A stretch of 15,392 nucleotides of DNA from Pseudovibrio sp. JCM 19062. GTDB lineage: Bacteria > Pseudomonadota > Alphaproteobacteria > Rhizobiales > Stappiaceae. Location of the stretch: contig BAXV01000080.1 in assembly GCA_001310715.1 (NCBI GenBank), forward strand, positions 1-15,392. Direction: 5' to 3'. The translations under genes were made by a program, and so were the position numbers. Below the pieces are notes generated by a model, which worked only from the letters and a program-made list of their open reading frames with translations, did not search any database and was not told where the DNA came from. Positions 8,906 to 15,392 of the stretch are shown here, one piece after another. Numbering within the stretch: position 1 is the first letter of the stretch; each line of letters begins with the position of its first letter.

Positions 8906-10218
8906 ATGAAACACTTTGCGAATTTTAGTAAGGTCGTTGCAGCAGGTGCTCTTGCAGTCGCTATGAGCTCTGCTGCGGTGGCAGCAGACGGTCTTAACTT
9001 TCCAAACCTGACATACCGTACCGGCCCATTTGCGGGGACTGGTACTCCGATCATGAACGGCCAGCGTGATTACATGCTGATGCTGAACGAGCGTGATGGC
9101 GGTATCGGCGGTGTGCCAATCGACTACATTGAGTGTGAAACAGGCTACAACACCAACAAAGGCGTTGAGTGTTACGAGAAGACCAAAGGTGATGCTCTCG
9201 TCACGCAGCATGGTCCACTGGTATCACCTTGCAGGTAATGCCGCGTACCAATGTTGACCGTGTTCCGATTCTGGCACCGGGCTATGGTTTCTCGCCAATG
9301 TCAGACGGTAATACATTTGCATGGGCGTTTAACCCACCAGTGTCTTACTGGGATGGCGCGTACATGATCCTCGACTACATTGCTAAGGGTGACATGTCTG
9401 CGCTGAAGGGTAAGAAGATTGTTCTTCTGCACCTTGATCACCCGTTCGGGAAAGAGCCAATCCCGCTGTTGCAAAAGCTCTCCGAAATGCATGGCTTTGA
9501 GCTGGTTCCGGTTCCGGTTGGACTGAAAGAAATGCAGAACCAGTCTGCACAGTGGTTGCAGATCCGTCGTGAACGTCCAGACAATGTGGTCATGTGGGGT
9601 TGGGGCGCTATGAACGCTGGCGCGATCACCGAAGCGGTAAAGACCCGTTACCCAATGGAAAACTTCGTCGGCATCTGGTGGTCTGGTTCGGATGCGGACC
9701 TGCAGAACGTTGGGGCAAAAGCCAAGGGCTACAAGTCCATCAGCTTTAATGTTCCGGGCAACTTTCCGGTGATGGACGATATCCGCAAGCATGTTGTTGC
9801 CAAGGGTAATTCTTATATCAAGTCTGAAGCCGACATGGACACAGTGTTCTACCAGCGCGGTATTGTTCTGTCCCTTTACCTCGCAGAAGCGGCAAAAACT
9901 GCTCAGGAGCATTTTGGTGTGAAAGACATCAATCCAGAGCAGCTGCGTTGGGGCTTAGAAAACCTGAATATTACCGAGGCTCGCCTTGAAGAACTGGGTA
10001 TGAAGGGTATGACCCCGCCACTTCAGATGAGCTGCGACAACCACACCGGACACGCCGGTGCATGGATGCTTGAGTGGAACGGCGAAGAGTTTGTCCGCGT
10101 AAGCGATATGCTGAAGCCTGACCGTGATCTGATCAAGCCGCTTGAGCTGGAAAAAGCTGCGGAGTACGCGCAGAACAATGCTCCTTGGCCGGGTCGTGGC
10201 GACCTTGCCTGTAACTAA
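8906..10218 (+). CDS. livK: Liv-type ABC transporter substrate-binding protein (one frame break)
   Basis: This periplasmic protein captures the substrate for the LivGHMF importer. The ATG at 8906 has TGGAGG five bases upstream. A Sec signal peptide covers roughly residues 1-27 (KHFANFSK, hydrophobic core, then SSAAVAADG). The mature part is a type 1 periplasmic binding fold with YRTGPFAGTGTPIMNG and a cysteine pair in ECETGYNTNKGVECYEK. The frame breaks at 9208; restoring a G (CAGGCA read as CAGCA) yields VTQAWSTGITLQVMPRT, which carries the usual STGIT element. The rest runs without interruption to 10218 and holds two more cysteines, one at the very end. About 437 residues is long for LivK but normal for the aromatic/acyl-type members that sit next to CoA ligases. 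The ligand cannot be read from the sequence. Confidence 0.88.
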
Positions 10219-10231
10219 GCCTTGTTACTTT

Positions 10232-10255
10232 GGTCGGGCGCTTTGGTGCCCGGCC
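10232..10255 (+). other. GC-rich hairpin between livK and livF
   Basis: A 10-bp stem (10232-10241, GGTCGGGCGC, with 10246-10255, GTGCCCGGCC; two G-T pairs) and loop TTTG lie 13 bases after the livK stop. No T run follows, so it is unlikely to terminate. It probably protects the 3' end of the livK part of the message, which would favour binding-protein synthesis. Confidence 0.6.
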
Positions 10256-10305
10256 ATCTCTACCAATTCAAACATTCAGAATGTTCGCAGGCTAAGGCTG
10301 ATCTC

Positions 10306-11169
10306 ATGAACGCAATTGCAGAACAGACATCAAACTCCAAGGCACCAGCCGCTAACCTGCAGGTTGCCGACGACATTTTGTCTATTAACAACATTGAAGT
10401 CATTTACGACCACGTGGTTCTGGTTCTCAAAGGTGTGTCTTTGAACGTGCCGAAGGGCGGGATTGTTGCTTTGCTGGGTGCGAACGGTGCCGGTAAGACA
10501 ACGACCTTGAAAGCAATTTCCAATCTGTTGCAGGCAGAGCGGGGAGAAGTGACCAAGGGCAATATTATATTCCAAGGTGAAGAGGTTCAGGCTCTTTCTC
10601 CAAACGAGCTGGTTCGTCGTGGATGCATTCAGGTTATGGAAGGCCGCCATTGCTTTGGGCACCTGTCCATCGAAGATAACCTGATGACTGGTGCCTACAC
10701 TCGCAAGGATGGCAGTGCTGCGATCAAGCGTGATCTGGAGATGGTGTATGACTATTTTCCGCGTTTGCGTGAGCGACGCGGTTCGCAGGCGGGCTACACC
10801 TCAGGTGGTGAGCAGCAGATGTGTGCAGTTGGCCGTGCTTTGATGAGCCGTCCGGAGATGATCCTTCTTGACGAACCGTCCATGGGACTTGCACCGCAGC
10901 TGGTGGAAGAGATTTTCGAGATCGTGCGGCAGCTCAACAAGAATGAAGGCGTGTCGTTCCTGCTGGCTGAGCAGAACACCAATGTGGCGCTGAAGTATGC
11001 GACCTACGGTTACATCATGGAAGCAGGCCGTATTGTGTTGGATGGTGATGCTGAGTCTTTGCGTGAAAATGAAGACGTAAAAGAGTTTTATCTTGGTGTT
11101 GGCGGAGAAGGGCGCAAGTCGTTCCGAGATGGCAAACACTACAAGCGGCGTAAGCGCTGGTTGGCATAA
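10306..11169 (+). CDS. livF: Branched-chain-amino-acid-type ABC transporter ATPase LivF
   Basis: This is the second ATPase of the importer. The ATG at 10306 is chosen because the in-frame sequence upstream (back to 10222) is the hairpin and has no family similarity; the ribosome-binding site is weak (AAGG about eight bases upstream). Walker A GANGAGKTT is at residues 58-66, the signature TSGGEQQ at 165-171 and Walker B MILLDEP at 185-191. The usual H-loop is replaced by AEQN (221-224), as is typical of LivF. The last 20 residues (GGEGRKSFRDGKHYKRRKRW) form a basic tail seen in the LivF proteins of ligase-linked clusters rather than in E. coli LivF. At 287 residues it is intact, with no frame break. 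Confidence 0.93.
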   Translation: MNAIAEQTSNSKAPAANLQVADDILSINNIEVIYDHVVLVLKGVSLNVPKGGIVALLGANGAGKTTTLKAISNLLQAERGEVTKGNIIFQGEEVQALSPNELVRRGCIQVMEGRHCFGHLSIEDNLMTGAYTRKDGSAAIKRDLEMVYDYFPRLRERRGSQAGYTSGGEQQMCAVGRALMSRPEMILLDEPSMGLAPQLVEEIFEIVRQLNKNEGVSFLLAEQNTNVALKYATYGYIMEAGRIVLDGDAESLRENEDVKEFYLGVGGEGRKSFRDGKHYKRRKRWLA

Positions 11170-11291
11170 TCCGCGTCAATCAAGCGAAAACCCCTAAAAC
11201 ATGGGGGTGAACTACTACAGGAAGTCAATGTATCTGGTTTTGAATGATCTGCATGCCGCTTATTGCTGCAAAAGGTATTTTGGAGGACCAT

Positions 11292-12316
11292 ATGCATTTG
11301 CTTTCTAGGGTTATTGTCGGGGCTGCTTTTGTGAGTGTGGCCTCTGTTTTGCCCGCTGTCTCTCAAGTTAAGCTGGATGGTTTCTTTCTTGCTGAAGAGG
11401 CCTGTCCGGCGTTTCAGTCATTCCGCAAGCAGACTAATCCGGGAAGTGTCCGTGTGGAACGGATGCGTGCCTATGAGTTGATTGGGAAGAACAAAGCGGA
11501 AGCCTCTCACTATTTTATCCGTATGAGCGGCGTGAGTCCTGCTGAGCGCTGGGTTGAAGTTTCCTGTGGCCTTCATCTGACTGAAGCAGGGGGGAACGAT
11601 CAGAATGCTGGCAATGGCTCCGGGGATTCTGATGGTGCAGAGGTGGTTCGTCCGGCGGTGCAGGGGCCGTCTGCCGATGGGGAATTTGTGCTTGCTGCAA
11701 GTTGGCAGCCCGCATTTTGTCAAACCCACCAGGATACTGCCGAGTGTGCCTCTCAGGTGACCGGCCGGTTTGATGCAAACCACTTCGCCTTACATGGCTT
11801 GTGGCCTCAGCCGCGAGGTAATTTCTGGTGCGGTGTCACCCACGAAGAAAAGGGCCTTGCTGACGAGCGCTCCACATGGGGAGAGTTGCCACCCGTTGAG
11901 CTTGAAGCGGCAACCCGCGAGGAGCTGGACAGAGTAATGCCAGGCGCTCAATCGCATCTGGATCGGTACGAATGGGTGAAGCATGGCACGTGTTACAGCG
12001 ACAGCGCGGAAGAGTATTACGCTGACTCCCTTGATCTCATGATGCAGCTGAACGGTTCTGCTGTGCGTGATCTGTTTGCCTCCAATATTGGTGAGGTTCT
12101 CACCACTTCGCAGGTGAGGGCGGCGTTTGATGAAACATTCGGTGCAGGTGCTGGAGAGCGTGTTGAGGTGCGTTGTCGGGGTGGCTTGATCACGGAGCTC
12201 TTTGTCAACCTGAAGGGGCAGATCGAGCCAGACACCCCGATGAGTGAATTATTGCTGGCTGCAGAGCCAGTGCAATCAAATTGTCAGGGCCGGTTGATCC
12301 TGTGGGTTTTAACTGA
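11292..12316 (+). CDS. Secreted ribonuclease T2 family protein with extra N-terminal module
   Basis: RNase T2 enzymes cut single-stranded RNA through a 2',3'-cyclic phosphate, in the periplasm or outside the cell. The ATG at 11292 follows GGAGG (11282-11286); an upstream ATG at 11244 has no such site. A Sec signal covers about residues 1-24. The two catalytic motifs are present: HFALHGLWP at 164-172 and YEWVKHGTC at 226-234, with the expected His, Glu and His. Before the T2 domain lies a module of about 75 residues (EEACPAFQSFRKQTNPG to RWVEVSCG), joined by a Gly/Asn/Asp linker near 99-115; I have seen such a cysteine-bounded module in other proteobacterial T2 enzymes. As read, the frame ends at 12362, but restoring one G at 12293 gives the ending GRVDPVGFN with a stop at 12314-12316, more like the family. 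It sits between the transporter and the PaaK-like gene and has no obvious link to either. Confidence 0.87.
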
Positions 12317-12391
12317 GGTACCTGCTCTAATGCATGTGCGGGAGGCTTGGCCTTCTGCCTGAGTGCAGTTTGAGGCCATGGGAGGGCTTCT

Positions 12392-13632
12392 ATGGGAAAC
12401 CAGTATTTTGATGAGTTGGAGATCCGTTCGCCAGAGGAGCGCGAAGCTGATTTGATGGCTCGTTTGCCGGGGCAGATTGCCATGGCGAAGAATGAAGCTT
12501 CAGGCTGGGCCAAGCATCTGGCTGATGTTGATCCAGCGGCGGTTACAAGCCGTGAGGCTTTGGCCAAGCTTCCGGTGCTGCGCAAGTCAGATCTCTTGGC
12601 GGCACAGGAAGCAGAACCGCCGCTTGGTGGTTTTGCTGCGGGGGATTTTTCTACCTACAAACGAATCTTCATGTCTCCCGGCCCAATCTGGGAACCTCAG
12701 GGGCCAGAAGCTGATCCATGGAAGTCAGCTCGTGCGTTCCATGCCACTGGCATTCGTCCTGGTGATATTGTTCACAACGCGCTGTCTTATCACATGACAC
12801 CGGGTGGGTTTATTCTGGATCAGGGCGCACGTGCTTATGGCTGTGTGGTGTTTCCTGCTGGTATTGGCAATACGGATATGCAGGTTTCTGCGATCTCCAG
12901 CCTGCGACCAACGGCTTATGCGGGAACGCCGGATTATCTGAAGGTCATTCTGGATCGTGCTGATGAACTTGGCGCTGATGTAAGTTCCCTCACTCGCGGT
13001 CTGGTCTCTGGTGGTGCGCTCTATCCGAGCCTTCGTGAAGAATACGCCAATCGCGGCGTGAAGGTTCTGCAGGCGTATGCAACGGCTGATCTGGGTATAG
13101 TGGCTTATGAAAGTGAAGCCATGGAAGGCATGATTGCCAACGAGGACTTTATCATCGAGATTGTCCGTCCGGGTACAGGCGAGCCTGTTGCTCCGGGTGA
13201 GGTGGGTGAACTGGTTGTCACGACGTTCTCGCCAACTATCCGTTTATTCGTTTTGCGACCGGGGACTTGTCCGCCATCACGCCGGGGATCTCTCCGTGTG
13301 GACGTACGAACATGCGCTTGAAAGGTTGGATGGGGCGAGCTGACCAACGCACCAAAGTGAAGGGCATGTTTGTGGACCCTGCACAGATAGAACGTCTTCG
13401 CAAAAACGCTGGTGATGAAGTCGGGCGAGCACGTCTTTCTGTTGTCCGGCAAGGGGAGCAGGATCACATGATCCTGAGAGTGGAAACGGAAGCTGCGAGT
13501 GATGACTTTATTGCTGCGCTGAAGAAAGCCTGAAGGAGCACACCGCTGAATGGGGACGTGGAACTGGTTGCTCCAAATGCCTTGCCAAATGATGGAAAAG
13601 TGATCTCGGATGAGCGGGAAGTGACCGCCTAA
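12392..13632 (+). CDS. PaaK-like (phenylacetate-CoA ligase family) AMP-binding protein, three frame breaks
   Basis: The fold matches the phenylacetate-CoA ligase branch of adenylate-forming enzymes, which activate aryl or acyl acids with ATP and CoA. The ATG at 12392 has GGGAGGG seven to eight bases upstream. Visible blocks are MSPGPIWEP (94-102), FHATGIRPGDIVHN, YHMTPGGFILDQGA, AYAGTPDYLKVIL, LVSGGALYPSLR, and after the first break NYPFIRFATGDLSAITPG and MRLKGWMGRADQRTKVKGMFVDP. The canonical P-loop is degenerate, replaced by SPGPIWEP. Breaks: 13231 (TCGGCC read as TCGCC), 13524 (AAGGAA read as AAGAA) and about 13552-13557 (one extra G or two missing bases). Repair carries the protein past the apparent stop at 13531 to VELVAPNALPNDGKVISDER and a TAA at 13630-13632, about 413 residues, normal for PaaK-like proteins. 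It likely works with the upstream ligase and importer. Confidence 0.82.
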
Positions 13633-13656
13633 TCCGTGTCTTCCTTGTTAAATCTC

Positions 13657-13692
13657 GGAAATGCCAGTCTGCTCATGTGGACTGGCATTTCC
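13657..13692 (+). terminator. Terminator-like hairpin after the PaaK-like gene
   Basis: A perfect 13-bp stem (13657-13669, GGAAATGCCAGTC, with 13680-13692) with a ten-base loop lies 24 bases after the repaired stop at 13632. The T tract after it is short (TATTT), so termination may be partial, but position and strength fit an operon end. Confidence 0.75.
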
Positions 13693-13740
13693 TATTTGGG
13701 TAGTTTCTCGGAAATAATCAGAAAATCATAGGGTTTGATC

Positions 13741-13768
13741 TTGGCGAGGGCAGCTGGAAACTCTATCT
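13741..13768 (+). promoter_or_regulatory. Possible sigma-70-type promoter of hemH
   Basis: TTGGCG (13741-13746) and CTATCT (13763-13768) are spaced by 16 bases, 36 bases before the hemH start. The match to the alphaproteobacterial housekeeping pattern is modest. I see no Fur/Irr-type iron box that I could support. Confidence 0.25.
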
Positions 13769-13803
13769 AGCTAAGGGATTGGATCGGACGCGCAAGGGGT
13801 CTC

Positions 13804-14854
13804 ATGAACCAGAATACAAGCGGTAACGCCACAAACCACAACAATCATCCTTCGGTTTCTTTCGGGAAAGTAGGCGTGCTTCTCGTAAATCTCGGGACGC
13901 CGGACGGGACCGATTATTGGTCTATGCGCCGCTACCTGTCGGAGTTTCTGTCTGATCGCCGTGTGATTGAGTGGTCCCGCTTTTTGTGGCTGCCCATTCT
14001 CCATGGGATTGTCTTAAGCAAGCGCCCGCAGAAATCAGGCGCGGCTTATCGGGAGATCTGGAACAACGAGCTGGATGAGAGCCTCTGCGCACGATTACAC
14101 GAAGCCAGTCGGATAAACTCTCCGGGATGTTATCGGATCTGGGTGAGGATGTGGTTGTCGATTGGGCGATGCGTTATGGCAATCCGTCCATCGCAAGCCG
14201 TCTTGATGCGCTCAAGGAAAAGGGCTGCGATCGTATCCTTGTCTTCCCGCTGTACCCGCAGTACTCTGCCTCAACAACAGCGACCGTAAATGATGAAGTG
14301 TTCCGCGCGCTCCTCAAGATGCGCTGGCAGCCGACCATTCGGATTGTGCCGCCTTATCATGACGATGAGACCTATATCGAGTCGCTTGCTGCTTCCATCA
14401 AGAATAAGCTTGCTGAGCTGGAAGAGGAGCCGGAGACCATTCTTGCGTCGTTCCACGGTATTCCGCAAAGCTACTTTGACAAGGGCGACCCGTATTACTG
14501 TCATTGCCAGAAAACAACGCGCTTGCTGCGTGAAAAGTTGGGCTGGGATGACAAGAAACTTCAGATCACCTTCCAGTCCCGCTTTGGACCAGAAGAGTGG
14601 CTGCAGCCTTATACTGACAAGACAGTAGAGAAGCTGGCCAAGGAAGGTATGAAGCGGATCGCGGTTTTGAATCCGGGGTTTGTGGCTGACTGCTTGAAAC
14701 GCTGGAAGAAATTGCAGGTGAAGCTGCGGAAATCTTCGAGGAGCATGGCGGCGAGCAGTTTACGCATATCCCATGCCTGAATGATGCTCCGGAAGGAATG
14801 GCTGTATTGGAGAGTGTGGTTCGGCGTGAGCTTCAGGCTGGGTCTAGAAATTAA
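13804..14854 (+). CDS. hemH: Ferrochelatase HemH (two frame breaks)
   Basis: Ferrochelatase inserts ferrous iron into protoporphyrin IX, the last step of protoheme synthesis, at the inner face of the cytoplasmic membrane. The ATG at 13804 has AAGGGG six bases upstream. The first 20 residues are polar and variable; then GVLLVNLGTPDGTDYWSMRRYL is the family start (GVLLVNLGTPD), followed by YREIW, the FPLYPQYSASTTATV segment, the catalytic-His motif FHGIPQSYFDKGDPY and the FQSRFGPEEWLQPYT motif with the conserved Glu. Breaks at 14082 (CCCT read as CCT, restoring ESPLRTITRSQ) and 14696 (TTGGAAA read as TTGAAA, restoring DCLETLEEIAGEAAEIFEE) split it into three frames; repair gives about 350 residues and a TAA at 14852-14854. 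Since heme synthesis is normally essential in respiring alphaproteobacteria, true inactivation is unlikely. Confidence 0.9.
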
Positions 14855-14875
14855 GTCTAAATTTACTACGTAAAG

Positions 14876-14913
14876 AAGAGCGCTAGCTTCCTTTGGAAAG
14901 CGGTGCTCTTTTT
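14876..14913 (+). terminator. Rho-independent terminator after hemH
   Basis: An outer stem AAGAGCGC (14876-14883) with GTGCTCTT (14903-14910, one G-T pair) and an inner stem GCTTCC with GGAAAGC (one bulged A, loop TTT) are followed by a T run to 14913. It lies 21 bases after the repaired hemH stop and supports that stop. Confidence 0.85.
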
Positions 14914-14996
14914 GCATTTATTCCTGCAGTTTTCTCTGGCCTTTATAGGGCAAAGCTACGATAGTTTAGGCCTAATACTCCAAAGGACTCATAGTT

Positions 14997-15392
14997 ATGG
15001 ATATTCTGACAGGCAGTTCGATCACCGTTCTCATACTGGTGGTTGTGATTATTCTTGTTGTATTTGCTGGCGCGAAGATGGTCCTCAGGGATACAACTAT
15101 ACGGTTGAGCGATTTGGAAAATACCGGAGGACGTTGCAATCGGGCCTGAACATCATCGTTCCTTTCATTGACCAGATTGGCCACAAGGTGAATATGATGG
15201 AGCAGGTGCTTGATGTGCCTGCACAGGAAGTAATCACCAAAGACAACGCTACGATTACTGCTGATGGTGTGACCTTCTATCAGGTTCTGAGCGCCTCGCA
15301 GGCAGCTTACGAAGTTCTGGGCCTGCAGAATGCGATCCTGACTATGACCATGACTAATATACGTAGTGTCATGGGGTCCATGGATCTGGACC
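14997..15392 (+). CDS. SPFH/stomatin-family membrane protein, 5' part only (one frame break)
   Basis: SPFH proteins (QmcA/stomatin type) form large membrane-anchored cages that affect membrane microdomains and proteolysis. The ATG at 14997 is preceded by AAAGGA about eight bases upstream. An N-terminal helix (ITVLILVVVIILVVFAG, residues 9-25) anchors the protein. The frame breaks at 15083; restoring a C (CCCTCAG read as CCTCAG) gives KMVPQGYNYTVERFGKYRRTL, the usual start of the SPFH domain. It continues open to the window edge through DVPAQEVITKDNATITADG, ASQAAYEVLGLQNAI and TNIRSVMGSMDLD, all typical stomatin blocks. About 132 codons are present; the rest lies beyond the window. It is separated from hemH by a terminator, so it is probably its own unit, often followed by an NfeD-type partner. 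Confidence 0.85.

Noticed and set aside
10222..10305. Longer livF start at 10222
   Set aside because: The extension would encode the hairpin region and lacks family similarity; the ATG at 10306 gives a normal LivF N-terminus.
11190..11208. Terminator after livF
   Set aside because: Only five base pairs (ACCCC/GGGGT) with an eight-base or longer loop and no T tract.
1..15392. CRISPR array, mobile element, tRNA or phage genes
   Set aside because: No regularly spaced repeats, no transposase or integrase motifs and no cloverleaf-like segments were seen on either strand.

Overview
The window looks like a chromosomal segment of an alphaproteobacterium of moderate GC content. The protein types fit the Rhodobacterales/Stappiaceae side of the class (a Pseudovibrio-like genome is a guess), because the transport, CoA-ligase, ferrochelatase and SPFH proteins read like that group. 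Every supported gene is on the + strand. I see no tRNA, rRNA, CRISPR array, insertion sequence or phage gene.

Layout: (1) 175-3505, a complete TRAP transporter: a Tat-exported solute-binding protein (DctP/TakP type), a terminator-like hairpin, then the small (DctQ) and large (DctM) permeases and a strong terminator. (2) 3506-3956, a non-coding stretch of about 450 bases with a direct pair of operator-like repeats and two hairpins just before the next gene. (3) 3957-11169, an operon-like run of a large AMP-forming acyl-CoA synthetase and all five parts of a branched-chain-amino-acid-type (Liv/HAAT) ABC importer, in the order ligase, LivG, LivH, LivM, LivK, LivF. (4) 11292-12316, a secreted RNase T2. 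(5) 12392-13632, a second, PaaK-like adenylate-forming protein, then a terminator. (6) 13804-14854, ferrochelatase HemH and a terminator. (7) 14997 to the end, the start of an SPFH/stomatin-family membrane protein.

How the genes work together: region 3 plus the PaaK-like protein reads as an import-and-activate unit. The binding protein and ABC channel would bring in a carboxylic acid (fatty, branched-chain or aromatic) and the ligase would attach CoA. The TRAP system upstream, of the TakP/FcbT class, imports a second organic acid. Substrates are inferred from family only.

The dominant oddity is that ten of the twelve genes are split by small frame breaks. I count about 20; nearly all look like loss of a single G or C from a run of two to four, and none comes with a substitution-type stop. 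Essential hemH is hit as well. DctP and LivF are the only genes without a break. This pattern argues for base-calling or assembly error rather than decay. I therefore give each gene its reconstructed full span, which changes several gene ends compared with a naive ORF reading (DctQ, DctM, RNase T2, PaaK-like protein, HemH).
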